Assembly (NCBI RefSeq): GCF_026283925.1
Contig: NZ_JAPDPF010000004.1
Coordinates: forward strand, 186,001-250,000
Length of the DNA: 64,000 nt
Direction of reading: 5' to 3'
From: Dyella halodurans
GTDB lineage: Bacteria; Pseudomonadota; Gammaproteobacteria; Xanthomonadales; Rhodanobacteraceae
Translations under genes and position numbers: made by a program
The notes under the pieces: model-generated
Told to the model about the DNA's origin: nothing
Seen by the model: only the letters and a program-made list of their open reading frames with translations
The model's database searches: none
Shown: one piece after another, positions 54,138 through 63,269 of the stretch
Layout of the letters: every line of letters begins with the position of its first letter
How positions within the stretch are numbered: the stretch's first letter is position 1

Positions 54138-55622
54138 TCAAGACCGATGATGGATAAGAGCCGGGGATTTCGCATCGGCAGCGACGGCCGGCGGGTCAGG
54201 CACGTTCTGTCCCGGGCGGAAGCCGCCGCCGAGCGCCTGGATGATTTGCACCGAATAGTCGATCTGCTCCGCCTGCAGCGCCGCCATGCGCTCCTGATCG
54301 ATCAGCAACTGCTGGCGCACGATGAGCGCTTCCAGATAGCTTCCAATGCCGGCCTTGTAGCGTTTCTCGGCCAGCGCCCACGCATCACCCGCGGCGGACG
54401 TCGCGCGCTGCTGCGCGTCGATCTGGATCTGCAGCGAGCTGAGTGCATCGTTGAAGTCGCAGACTTCGTTGACGGCGCGCACGAGCGTGTTGTTGTAATG
54501 CGCCACGGCCAGGTCGAATAGCGCATCCGTGCTGTTCAAGTTCGCGCGGCGGCGGCCGCCATCGAAGATCGGCAGGCTGATCGCCGGCCCCACCTGGTAG
54601 AAGCGGGACTCGGCCGTGAACAGATTGCCTCCGCCGAGCATGACCAGACCCGCCATGGCGCTGATATTGACGTTCGGAAGGAACTCCGTCTTGGCCGCGG
54701 CGATCTGCTTGCCGGCAGCTTCCACACGCCAGCGGGCGGCAACGAGGTCGGCGCGATGTCCCAGCAGCTCGACCGGCAGATTCGCTGGCACATGCAGTAC
54801 GTCCGGCGACATCAGCTTTGGGCGGGCGATCGCCAGGCCGCGATCGGGGCCCTTGCCCAACAGCACGGACAGCGCCGATTGCGCCGCATCGATCGCGCGA
54901 TCCGCCTGTGCCTTGCGCTCCTGGGCACCGGCGACTTCTGCATCGCTCTGCTTCAGCTGCACCTGACTATCGATACCCGCGCCAAGGCGTTTTTGCGTCA
55001 GCTTGAGCACATCGGTGGCCCGGCCGAGCTCGGCCGTTGCCACATCCTGACGGGCGTAGGCGTAGCCCAGCTGCACGTATGCGCGAGCCACATTGGCGGA
55101 AAGTTCGATCCGCGCCGCCTGGGCATCGACCTCCTCGGCGCGCTGTTGCCCGAGAGCGGCCTCCCAGGCAGCCCGCTTGCCACCCCATAGATCGAGATCC
55201 CAGCTGAAACGGGCGTAGACATTCTTCGCGGTGCGGGTATGGCCCTTGCCAATCGGTGGCAGCGTGGTCGGCACGCGGACTTCGTAAATGCCTGCCCCGG
55301 CGTTCACTTCCGGTTTGCGCTCGGCATCGGCCTCCGATGCCTCGGCTTGCGCCTGGCGCGCACGTGCGTCGGCTTCGTCGAGACTCGGGTTGTCATGCAA
55401 GGCTTCGGTAATCAGCGCATTGAGCTGACTGTCACCCAGCGAGGTCCACCAGTCGGCTTCGGGCCATGCGGCGGGCGATAGCTTTGCGTTGGCGAGGGTG
55501 CGCGAGGTCGCGAGCGAGTCGGGGCTGATCGGGGTGCCGTCCGGATGCAGGCCACCACTGGTGGCGCAGCCGGCCATGGCCAGTGTCAATCCGATCGACG
55601 CTGCCGCGGGAAGAGCACGCAT
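54138..55622 (-). CDS. NodT-family outer-membrane efflux lipoprotein
   Basis: A 494-aa TolC-like channel. A lipoprotein signal (MRALPAAASIGLTLAMAGC, lipidated Cys19) is followed by two OEP repeats with long helices (about 65-260 and 280-470) and the family pattern GPAISLPIFDGGRRRANL. It lies 10 nt before emrA and 82 nt after emrB. Gene order pump, channel, adaptor is unusual but all three parts of one tripartite exporter are present. Confidence 0.93.
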   Translation of the reverse strand: MRALPAAASIGLTLAMAGCATSGGLHPDGTPISPDSLATSRTLANAKLSPAAWPEADWWTSLGDSQLNALITEALHDNPSLDEADARARQAQAEASEADAERKPEVNAGAGIYEVRVPTTLPPIGKGHTRTAKNVYARFSWDLDLWGGKRAAWEAALGQQRAEEVDAQAARIELSANVARAYVQLGYAYARQDVATAELGRATDVLKLTQKRLGAGIDSQVQLKQSDAEVAGAQERKAQADRAIDAAQSALSVLLGKGPDRGLAIARPKLMSPDVLHVPANLPVELLGHRADLVAARWRVEAAGKQIAAAKTEFLPNVNISAMAGLVMLGGGNLFTAESRFYQVGPAISLPIFDGGRRRANLNSTDALFDLAVAHYNNTLVRAVNEVCDFNDALSSLQIQIDAQQRATSAAGDAWALAEKRYKAGIGSYLEALIVRQQLLIDQERMAALQAEQIDYSVQIIQALGGGFRPGQNVPDPPAVAADAKSPALIHHRS

Positions 55623-55704
55623 GGTTTTGGCCTCGCTCAGTGGGTGGACCGGTCGAAACGCGCTCAGAGGTCCCTACGCTTCGGGCTCGCGTGGATGTCT
55701 TTCA

Positions 55705-57270
55705 TCATGCTGCTCCCGCCCCGACGTCCACGTCCTTGCTGGGATGCGTGACCCAGATCAGCGGAATGATCAGCACAAAGATGATGGCGGATACCCAAAA
55801 GACATCATTGATGCCGAGCATGGCCGCCTGCGCGCCCAATCCGCGCTCGACGAAGGCGAACGCATTGGACGCACCGATCTCCAGCGTCGACTGCGTCTGT
55901 GCAATCGCATCCGTGAGGTTCGGGTTATAGCCGTTCACCTGCTCGATCAGTCGCGCGTGATGCATGATCGTGCGGTTGTTCCAGCTGTTCGACAGCAGGG
56001 ATGTTCCAACCGCGCCCGCGAATACGCGCACGAAGTTGGACAAGCCCGCGGCGGATGGGATCTTGTCGGGCGGGAGGCCCGATAGGATGATCGCCGTCAA
56101 GGGAACGAAGAACAGGGCCGTGGGAATGCCCTGCAGCAGGGTCGGCAGGATCAAGGTGTATCGATCGATATTGGTGGTGTACAGCGAGCGCATGAAAAAG
56201 ACGATGGCAAAGCCCACGAAGGCCAACGTCGCCAGGACGCGTGCGTCCAGCTTCATCATCAACTTGCCCATCATCGGCGCGAGGATCACGGCGAATATGC
56301 CTAGCGGGGCGGTCACCAGGCCCGCATCGACGGCCCGATAACCGAGGTACACCTGGATCCACTGCGGCAGCAGCACCAGGTTCGCGAAGAAAATCGCGTA
56401 GGCCACGGAGATGGCAATCGTGCCGCCGAGGAAGTTGCGTCCGGCGAACAGCCGCAGGTCGACGATCGGCTTCTCTTCGGTCAGCTCCCACACCACGAAG
56501 AACGCGAGGCCGATCAGTGCGATCACGCCGAGCAGGCAGATGACGGGGGAGTTGAACCAATCCAGGTCCTTGCCCTTGTCGAGCATGACCTGCAGTGCGG
56601 CGACCCACACAATCAAGGAAAGCAGGCCGACCGTGTCGATCGGGAGACGACGCGTTGCCGTTTCACGGCTACGATAGACCGTCCACACCACGGCGGCCGC
56701 GAACAGACCCACCGGTACATTGATATAGAAGATCCAGGACCAGCTATACCTGTCGGTGATCCACCCGCCCAAGGCTGGGCCGACGATAGGACCGACCGTC
56801 GCTGTCATGGCCCACAACGACAGCGCGCTGCCGCTCTTGTCCTTGGGAAACGTGGTGAGCAGCAAGGCTTGCGACAACGGTATCAGTGGGCCGGCCGCCA
56901 CGCCCTGAAGCACGCGCGCCGCCAGCAACACCGGCAGGCTTGGTGCCATGCCACACAGGGCGGACGCAATCACGAACAGCAGGATCGCTCCGGTGAAGAG
57001 CTTGACCTGGCCAAGGCGCTGGGTCAGCCAGCCCGTGAGCGGGATCGACACCGCGTTGGCGGCGGAGAATACGGTGATCACCCAGGTGCCTTCGTCCACC
57101 GACACGCCAAGATCGCCGGACAGGGTCGGAATGGCGACGTTGGCGATGGACGCGTCGAGCACGTTCATGAAGGTGGCGAGCGCCACGGCGAAGGCGCCAA
57201 GAGCAAACCGCATGCCCGTCAGCGGAGCTGGATTGGCGGACGGTACGGCGGCGGGATCGGATGGGTTCAT
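55705..57270 (-). CDS. emrB: EmrB/QacA-type (DHA2) drug:proton antiporter
   Basis: A 521-aa inner-membrane pump with about 14 hydrophobic helices. MFS DHA2 motifs: LDASIANVAIPTLSGDLGVSVDEGTWVITVFSAANAVSIPLTGWLTQRLG, and the motif C-like GPIVGPALGGWI. With the NodT channel and EmrA adaptor it should expel hydrophobic toxic compounds across both membranes. Start uncertain: the ATG at 57270 was preferred, but ATG two codons earlier and a TTG at 57300 are in frame and the ribosome sites are weak. A candidate operator lies upstream. Confidence 0.93.
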   Translation of the reverse strand: MNPSDPAAVPSANPAPLTGMRFALGAFAVALATFMNVLDASIANVAIPTLSGDLGVSVDEGTWVITVFSAANAVSIPLTGWLTQRLGQVKLFTGAILLFVIASALCGMAPSLPVLLAARVLQGVAAGPLIPLSQALLLTTFPKDKSGSALSLWAMTATVGPIVGPALGGWITDRYSWSWIFYINVPVGLFAAAVVWTVYRSRETATRRLPIDTVGLLSLIVWVAALQVMLDKGKDLDWFNSPVICLLGVIALIGLAFFVVWELTEEKPIVDLRLFAGRNFLGGTIAISVAYAIFFANLVLLPQWIQVYLGYRAVDAGLVTAPLGIFAVILAPMMGKLMMKLDARVLATLAFVGFAIVFFMRSLYTTNIDRYTLILPTLLQGIPTALFFVPLTAIILSGLPPDKIPSAAGLSNFVRVFAGAVGTSLLSNSWNNRTIMHHARLIEQVNGYNPNLTDAIAQTQSTLEIGASNAFAFVERGLGAQAAMLGINDVFWVSAIIFVLIIPLIWVTHPSKDVDVGAGAA

Positions 57271-57300
57271 GGGCATCCGGTGCGGCGATGCAGATGCCAA

Positions 57301-57674
57301 CGCAGTGCTTCGCGGGTCACCTATCTAGCGCAGATAAATCAGTGAAAGATCAGCGAACCGTTTGCCCGACAGCCGCTTGAGAGATGGTCACCCGTCTTTG
57401 CTTTGGTCGCCGGCACAAGCAGCGCTGTTGACGATCGATATCGCGCTGGTCGAGCACTGACAATCCTATCGAGCGGATTTGAATCCTTTGGGGCCAGCAA
57501 GTCCATAAGACGAAGGTGTCGATGAGTTACGGCGGGCACTGCGAATTGCAGCGTATGCGGAGCACCGTCCAGTGTCCGCATTGCCTGCTTCAAAGGCGGC
57601 ATCGCGCTGGTCGCTGACAGCGACGTCGTCGACGCTTTTCGCCATGGGTGTATGGAATCGACATCACCCTGAGC
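57301..57674. promoter_or_regulatory. Spacer upstream of emrB with inverted repeat TATCT-AGCGC-AGATA
   Basis: About 370 bases. The inverted repeat at 57322-57336 lies 52-66 nt before the emrB start and is a plausible site for a TetR, MarR or LysR-type repressor, although no regulator gene is adjacent. Minus-strand frames here look like shadows. No terminator for the GH94 gene was found on its far side. Confidence 0.4.
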
Positions 57675-60600
57675 TTACGAGGCCTTGTCGCCACCGAGTA
57701 CCACGCGCACCGCATGAACTTCCCCGTCATCGACCAGGGGAATGAGCGTATCGGCGGCGGGCAAGACGGCAGCATCAAGTGCGACCGACGCAACACCGCG
57801 ACAGACGCCATCGGGATTCTCTACCGCGATCTCATAGCGGGTGATTCGTGAGGTGGGCCCGCGGTACCGATACGTCATGCGGAAGCCTGGCCAGGACGCT
57901 GGTATGCACGGATCCAGCAGCAGGTGATCTCCCCGTCGCCGCAAGCCGAGGATGGCGTCCACGCCTGCGCGATACAGCCAACCAGCCGAGCCGCTATACC
58001 AGGTCCAGCCACCGCGCCCTATGTAGGGATCGACGGAATAGACATCCGCACAGGACACGTAGGGTTCGACCTTGTAGCGATCAACTGCCTGGGGCGTATC
58101 GCTGTGGTGGATCGGGTTGAGCATGTCGAACATCGCCATGGCGCGCTCCCCTTGCCCCAGCTTCGCGTAGGCGAAGATCGACCAGGTCGCGCCATGGGTA
58201 TATTGCCCGCCGTTCTCGCGGATACCCGGTGGATAGCCCTTGATATAGCCAGGGTTCTCGCGTGTGCGGTCGAACGGCGGCGCCAGCAGCAGGGCGATTT
58301 TTTCCTGGTGCATCACCAGATACCGATCGACCGCGTCCATCGCCTTGGCGGCATGTTCGACCTGCGCCACGCCGGCGATCACGCTCCACGACTGGGCGAT
58401 CACGTCGATCTTGCATTCATCGCTTTCATGCGAGCCCAGCGGCACGCCGCTGTCGTAATAGCCGCGCCGATACCAGTCGCCGTCCCACGCGGCGTTGCTG
58501 TCGAGCACCCCGCGCAGGCCACTGGCGTAGCGGTGCCATGCAGCGACACGATCCTCGTCGCCGCGCGCAAGCGCCAGGGGCTCGAACGCCGCCATCGTGG
58601 CGAGCAGGAACCACGCCAACCAGATGCTCTCGCCTCGACCTTCGGCGCCCACCAGGTTCATGCCGTCGTTCCAGTCGCCATGACCCATCAGGGGCAGTCC
58701 ATGGGCGCCCTGGGTCAGGCTTGAATCGAGGGCGCGTGCGGCATGTTCGTAGAGACTCGCCTGTTCAGTCGAAGTGCCGGGCTGGAAAAAGGCATCGGCG
58801 TCGCCCGGCTTGATCGCCGGCCCCTCCAGGAAAGGCAGCACCTCGTCCAGTACGGCGGTATCGTTGGTGGTGGCGACGTAGTGCGCCGCCACATGGGGCA
58901 GCCACAGGCGATCGTCGCTGATGCGCGTACGGATGCCCTGCCCCGCCGGCGGCAGCCACCAGTGCTGCACATCGCCCTGCACGAACTGCCGGCCCGCGGC
59001 CCGCAGCAGATGCTCGCGAGCGACCTCAGGGCAAGCGATGCACAAGGCCATGGCATCCTGCAGCTGGTCGCGATAGCCGTAGGCACCACTGGACTGGTAG
59101 TACGCCGTCCGTGCCCACATGCGGCAGACCAGCGCCTGGTACAAAAGCCAGTCGTTGAGAAGCACGTCCATGGCGCGACTCGGTGTTTGCACCTGCACGG
59201 CGTCGAGCACGTCATCCCACCGCTTGCGTACGTCACTCAGCACGGCATCCAGATCCGCCTGGCGATACTTCTCGATCAGCGCGGATGCGGCATCATCCGA
59301 GCTGGCTTCGCCCAGCATGGCTGCGATGTCGATGCGCTGGCCCGGGGCGATTTCCACCACCGTCTGCAGCACGCCACAAGGAGAAAGACCGGCGCCGATT
59401 CGCTCCTCCAGTCGCGCACCATCAACAAGCGCGGCGGGACGGGCAACGCTGCCATACCTGCCAAGAAAGGCCAGGCGATCACCGCTACCGGAGCAACGCC
59501 TGCCTGCAAGATCGATAAACGCCACTCTGTCAGCAAACTCGGCCCGCCAGCGGTTGCGGGCCAGCAAGGCGCCCGTGGCCGGATCGCGTGAGGTGATCAC
59601 GAACGGTGCCGAAACCGCGCCATTGGCACCCAGCGCCCATTCGACATACAGGGTTATCGCCAGGCGCCGACGCCGCGTCGACCCGTTGTGCAGCCTTAGC
59701 TGGGACAGCTTGACCGGATCGTCGGGCGGCACCAACTGGACCAGTTCCACACCAATGCCATGCGCCTCATGATTGAAGCGGCTGAATCCCTTGCCGTGCT
59801 CCACGACATAGCGTTGCCTCGGCACGCGAATCGGCGCCGCCGTGGCGCTCCATAGCTCGCCGCTGTCTTCATCGCGCAGATAGAGAATGTCGTGTGGCGT
59901 GTCGCTGACCGGGTCGTTAGGCCACGGCGTCAAGGTGTTCTGCTGGCTGTTGTCCGACCAGCTGTAACCGCCACCCTCCGCCGACACCAGAAAACCAAAA
60001 CCCGCATTGGCGATGACGTTGACCCATGGCAAGGGCGTGCAACGCTCATCGTCAAGCGTGATGGCGTAGCTCCGACCCGAGGCGACGAAGGCACCGGTAC
60101 CATTGCTGAACTCGCCCCCTTCGACGGGCAAGGATGCGCGAACATCATCGCCGCTCCGAGCAGGTTTCCCATGTTGATGGGCTCGATCGCCGCCCGGCAC
60201 GCTGGTGATCACACGTGACGCCGGTTCCGGCAGTCCTTGCGACGCGTCAAGCACGATGCGCGCGGCAGTCATCAGGCCGGTGCGCAGGGCTTCGGGTAGA
60301 TCTTGGGCGGCCAAGGCAAATGCCTGGGCCGGCGCGGCACCGGCCGTGGCGGAAAGCAGCGCGTTCTGCGCCTGCGCCTGCTGCACGAGCTCGGCGAAGC
60401 ATGCGTCTCGTTCGGCGTGACCCGCGTGGAGCAGGACGACATCCACGCCCAATCGGCAGGACTGCCAGTAACGTTGAGCCAACAGGCATTCGGCCACACC
60501 AGCACGCGCCGATTCGCCCGCGATGTGCAGAAGCACAATGGGCCGGTCGCCGGAGATGCCAACGCTCCACAGTAACGGCGCCCCACCCTGGGCAAGCTCC

Positions 60601-61592
60601 AGCACGCTCGGCGGCGCCCTCCACGGATTGCATGCATACAACACGGCACCGACGAGGTGGTCATAGCGGGCCGCTTGCGCAGGATCGGCGCCGAGGCGTC
60701 CAAGCCCTGCATCACGGCGGGCCTCGGCTCGGGCGAGCAGATCGTCGCCTGCCTGCCCCTGTTTCGCCGATGACAGCAGGTCCAGCACGGCGTCTCGCGA
60801 GTGGGCGACCGCGGTCAGGAAGGTCACCGTGACGGTGTCGCCAGGAGCCAGCCTCACCGAACGGCGCAAGCTGAAAATCGGGTCGAGCACACAGCCATGC
60901 GTGCGCGATAGCGCCTGCCCGGGTTGCATGGCCAGGGCGTCACGCAGCGTGCGCCCACGACCAAGAAAGCGCATGCGATCGGTCTCGTAGTCGCAGGCCG
61001 GATCCTTCGTCGTGGCGACCTGCGCCAGATGCCCCGCCCAGATCTCCTGTTCGCCCGGAGAACGTCGACGCCGTGTGGCAAGCAGCAGCTGCTCCCGCGG
61101 CAGCCATTCGGTCTGGACGAACATCTTGGAAAAGGCCGGGTGTGCCGCATCGGCACCAGCCGGACCCAAGACCAGTTCCATGTAGGAAGTGACGCTGATC
61201 GCACGCGGACGATCACCTGCATTGGTCAGCGTGACACGGCGCCATTCGAGATCCCCATCGGGATCGACGACGATCTCCAGCGAACTTTGCAGCGCATCGT
61301 GTTGATGGGCAATGCGCACATGACTGCCCGACCGTTCGGTCGTATAGGGTTCGGCTCCGGCATTGTATGGTTGAAGACTGGCGGACCACGCGTCGCCACT
61401 TTCCTCATCGCGCAACAGTACGTAGCTTCCCCATCCGTCGCCAACCGGATCCTCGCGCCAGCGCGTCACCGCGACATCGCGCCATTGGCTGAAGCCGGAG
61501 CCGGCAGCACCCACGGCCACGGTGAGGTTGCCGTTCGACAACAGCTGAACCTGCAATGCGCTATCGAGGCGTGATGACGGATGGGCGGACAT
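57675..61592 (-). CDS. GH94 glycoside phosphorylase with two Glyco_transf_36 modules (NdvB C-terminal type)
   Basis: A 1305-aa cytosolic protein. Two beta-sandwich modules of the GT36/GH94 N-terminal type are visible. The first starts near residue 12 (LLSNGNLTVAVGAAGSGFSQWRDVAVTRW...GSYVLLRDEESGDAWSAS). The second is near 510-600 (WVNVIANAGFGFLVSAEGGGYSWSDNSQQNTLTPW...YLRDEDSGELWSAT). A GH94 catalytic (alpha/alpha)6 barrel covers about 800-1230, with AYGYRDQLQDAMAL and GHGDWNDGMN, whose Asp976 is the likely general acid. This is the arrangement at the C-terminal end of cyclic beta-1,2-glucan synthase and of beta-1,2-oligoglucan phosphorylases. No GT84 domain or membrane helices, so phosphorolysis of beta-1,2-glucan is more likely than synthesis. 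The start at 61592 has no good ribosome site. Confidence 0.85.
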   Translation of the reverse strand: MSAHPSSRLDSALQVQLLSNGNLTVAVGAAGSGFSQWRDVAVTRWREDPVGDGWGSYVLLRDEESGDAWSASLQPYNAGAEPYTTERSGSHVRIAHQHDALQSSLEIVVDPDGDLEWRRVTLTNAGDRPRAISVTSYMELVLGPAGADAAHPAFSKMFVQTEWLPREQLLLATRRRRSPGEQEIWAGHLAQVATTKDPACDYETDRMRFLGRGRTLRDALAMQPGQALSRTHGCVLDPIFSLRRSVRLAPGDTVTVTFLTAVAHSRDAVLDLLSSAKQGQAGDDLLARAEARRDAGLGRLGADPAQAARYDHLVGAVLYACNPWRAPPSVLELAQGGAPLLWSVGISGDRPIVLLHIAGESARAGVAECLLAQRYWQSCRLGVDVVLLHAGHAERDACFAELVQQAQAQNALLSATAGAAPAQAFALAAQDLPEALRTGLMTAARIVLDASQGLPEPASRVITSVPGGDRAHQHGKPARSGDDVRASLPVEGGEFSNGTGAFVASGRSYAITLDDERCTPLPWVNVIANAGFGFLVSAEGGGYSWSDNSQQNTLTPWPNDPVSDTPHDILYLRDEDSGELWSATAAPIRVPRQRYVVEHGKGFSRFNHEAHGIGVELVQLVPPDDPVKLSQLRLHNGSTRRRRLAITLYVEWALGANGAVSAPFVITSRDPATGALLARNRWRAEFADRVAFIDLAGRRCSGSGDRLAFLGRYGSVARPAALVDGARLEERIGAGLSPCGVLQTVVEIAPGQRIDIAAMLGEASSDDAASALIEKYRQADLDAVLSDVRKRWDDVLDAVQVQTPSRAMDVLLNDWLLYQALVCRMWARTAYYQSSGAYGYRDQLQDAMALCIACPEVAREHLLRAAGRQFVQGDVQHWWLPPAGQGIRTRISDDRLWLPHVAAHYVATTNDTAVLDEVLPFLEGPAIKPGDADAFFQPGTSTEQASLYEHAARALDSSLTQGAHGLPLMGHGDWNDGMNLVGAEGRGESIWLAWFLLATMAAFEPLALARGDEDRVAAWHRYASGLRGVLDSNAAWDGDWYRRGYYDSGVPLGSHESDECKIDVIAQSWSVIAGVAQVEHAAKAMDAVDRYLVMHQEKIALLLAPPFDRTRENPGYIKGYPPGIRENGGQYTHGATWSIFAYAKLGQGERAMAMFDMLNPIHHSDTPQAVDRYKVEPYVSCADVYSVDPYIGRGGWTWYSGSAGWLYRAGVDAILGLRRRGDHLLLDPCIPASWPGFRMTYRYRGPTSRITRYEIAVENPDGVCRGVASVALDAAVLPAADTLIPLVDDGEVHAVRVVLGGDKAS

Positions 61593-61925
61593 GCAATGGC
61601 CGACGCTGGGTGGCGGCCGATATCGGCGCGCGAGTGACCCTGGTTCGCGAGCATACCGACAACGCCGGCTAATGCTTCGTGAAATCAACGGGCATGCCGC
61701 GTGTGCTTGCGATCTCCGCACAGGCAACAAGCATTCGTTACCTCTTCTACACGCAACACATGCACCTCGTCGCGTCATCATCGCGCTTGCCGGGCATGCT
61801 GATGGCGATTCGCGCTCCCGTGATGGCGCCTGGAGCGCACCTGGAACCAGATTTTTTCGCGCTCCACGCAAGAACTTCCGGCTTGCCATAGCCCGCGAGA
61901 AGCAGCCCGAGGCCGGCCGAACTCG
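61593..61925. promoter_or_regulatory. Divergent spacer between the two beta-glucan genes
   Basis: 333 bases separate the start codons of the GH94 gene (left) and the GH144-like gene (right), so both promoters should lie here. I see no clear -35/-10 pair or long dyad. Confidence 0.35.
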
Positions 61926-63269
61926 ATGCCAAAAATACTGCCGATCAAAACATCTACCGCGCTGGTGGACGACGCCTGGCTTGAACGTCTGCAGCGTGCC
62001 GCCTTCGAGTACTTCCCGAGCAATACGAACCCGTCCAACGGACTGGTGGCCGATACGTCGCGCGATGGCTCACCCGTCAGCATTTCGGTGGTCGGTCTGG
62101 CGCTCTCGTGTTACCCGGTGGCCGTCGAGCGGGGCTGGATAGGACGCGACGAGGCCGTGCAGTACTGCCTTGCCGCGTTGCGCTTTTTTTCCGCCAGCGA
62201 CCAGAGCGGCGGCCCATCGGCCACGGGCTACCAGGGCTTTTATTTCCACTTCCTCGACATGCGCACCGGCGCGCGAGTGTGGCGATCCGAGCTATCGATG
62301 ATCGATACCGCGCTCTTGATCGCCGGCATGCTCACGGCGCAACGCTATTTCACCGCGACAACGCCGCAGGAGAGCGAGCTGCGCGAGCTCGCCGACGCCC
62401 TTTATCGTCGCATCGATTGGCACTGGGCGCAGGATGGCGGCGACACCATCCGGCAGGGATGGAAGCCCGAATGCGGATTTCTTCATTACGGCTGGGAGGG
62501 TTACAGCGAGGCTATCGTGCTGTACGCGCTGGCCATGGGTTCCCCAACCCACCCGATTACCGGGGAGTGCTACCAGTCGTGGACGGCGACCTACCAGTGG
62601 GAAAATCTGTACGACTTTGATTTTCTCTACGCCGGCCCGCTGTTCGTGCATCACTACTCGCATGCGTGGATCGATTTTCGCGGCATCCGCGACAAGTTCA
62701 TGCAGGAAAAGCGCTCCGATTATTTTGAAAACACGCGACGCGCCACCTACATCCAACGCGAATATGCGCAACGCAATCCCTATGAATTTGCTGGCTATGG
62801 CGAAAACTGCTGGGGCTTGACTGCATGCGACGGCCCCACCGAGGAAAACAGTGGCGCGGCGCGTGGCACACACCGCGTGTTCGGCTACGCGGCGCGAGGC
62901 GTGCCCTATGGACCCGATGACGGCACGCTGTCCTGCCCTACGGTGGTCGCGTCATTGCCGTTCGCGCCCGACATCGCGGTCGAGGCGATGCAATACATGC
63001 TCGCGCGCTATCCGCAAATCATTTCCGACGGACGCCTGGCCAGCAGTTTCAACCCGACGCTCGCCGATGGCGAGGGGCGTCCCTGGGTGTCGGCTGGGTA
63101 TTACGGCCTCGATCAGGGCGTCATGGTGATGATGATCGAGAACTACCGCAGCGGCTGGCTGTGGGCGCTGATGCGCAATTGTCCCTATCTCACCCAGGGG
63201 CTGCGCAATGCGGGTTTTGCCGGAGGCTGGCTGGACAAACCAGCCGCCAGTGAAGCGGGGACGCGCTGA
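61926..63269 (+). CDS. Glycoamylase-family / GH144-like beta-1,2-glucanase
   Basis: A 447-aa (alpha/alpha)6-barrel enzyme of the Glycoamylase (PF10091) group, which includes GH144 endo-beta-1,2-glucanases and the middle domain of NdvB. Typical elements: LQRAAFEYF near the N-terminus, ASDQSGGPSATGYQGFYFHFLDMRTGARVWRSELSMIDTALLIAG, GWEGYSEAIVLYALAMGSPTHP, PLFVHHYSHAWIDFRGIRD and NCWGLTACDGP. No signal peptide is present, although characterised bacterial members are usually exported; a cytosolic role on imported glucan would fit the GH94 neighbour. Its stop overlaps the next start (TGATG). Confidence 0.85.
   Translation: MPKILPIKTSTALVDDAWLERLQRAAFEYFPSNTNPSNGLVADTSRDGSPVSISVVGLALSCYPVAVERGWIGRDEAVQYCLAALRFFSASDQSGGPSATGYQGFYFHFLDMRTGARVWRSELSMIDTALLIAGMLTAQRYFTATTPQESELRELADALYRRIDWHWAQDGGDTIRQGWKPECGFLHYGWEGYSEAIVLYALAMGSPTHPITGECYQSWTATYQWENLYDFDFLYAGPLFVHHYSHAWIDFRGIRDKFMQEKRSDYFENTRRATYIQREYAQRNPYEFAGYGENCWGLTACDGPTEENSGAARGTHRVFGYAARGVPYGPDDGTLSCPTVVASLPFAPDIAVEAMQYMLARYPQIISDGRLASSFNPTLADGEGRPWVSAGYYGLDQGVMVMMIENYRSGWLWALMRNCPYLTQGLRNAGFAGGWLDKPAASEAGTR

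Noticed and set aside
57339-57602. Minus-strand frame of 87 codons between emrB and the GH94 gene, considered as a regulator remnant
   Set aside because: No helix-turn-helix or ligand-domain pattern and no ribosome site.
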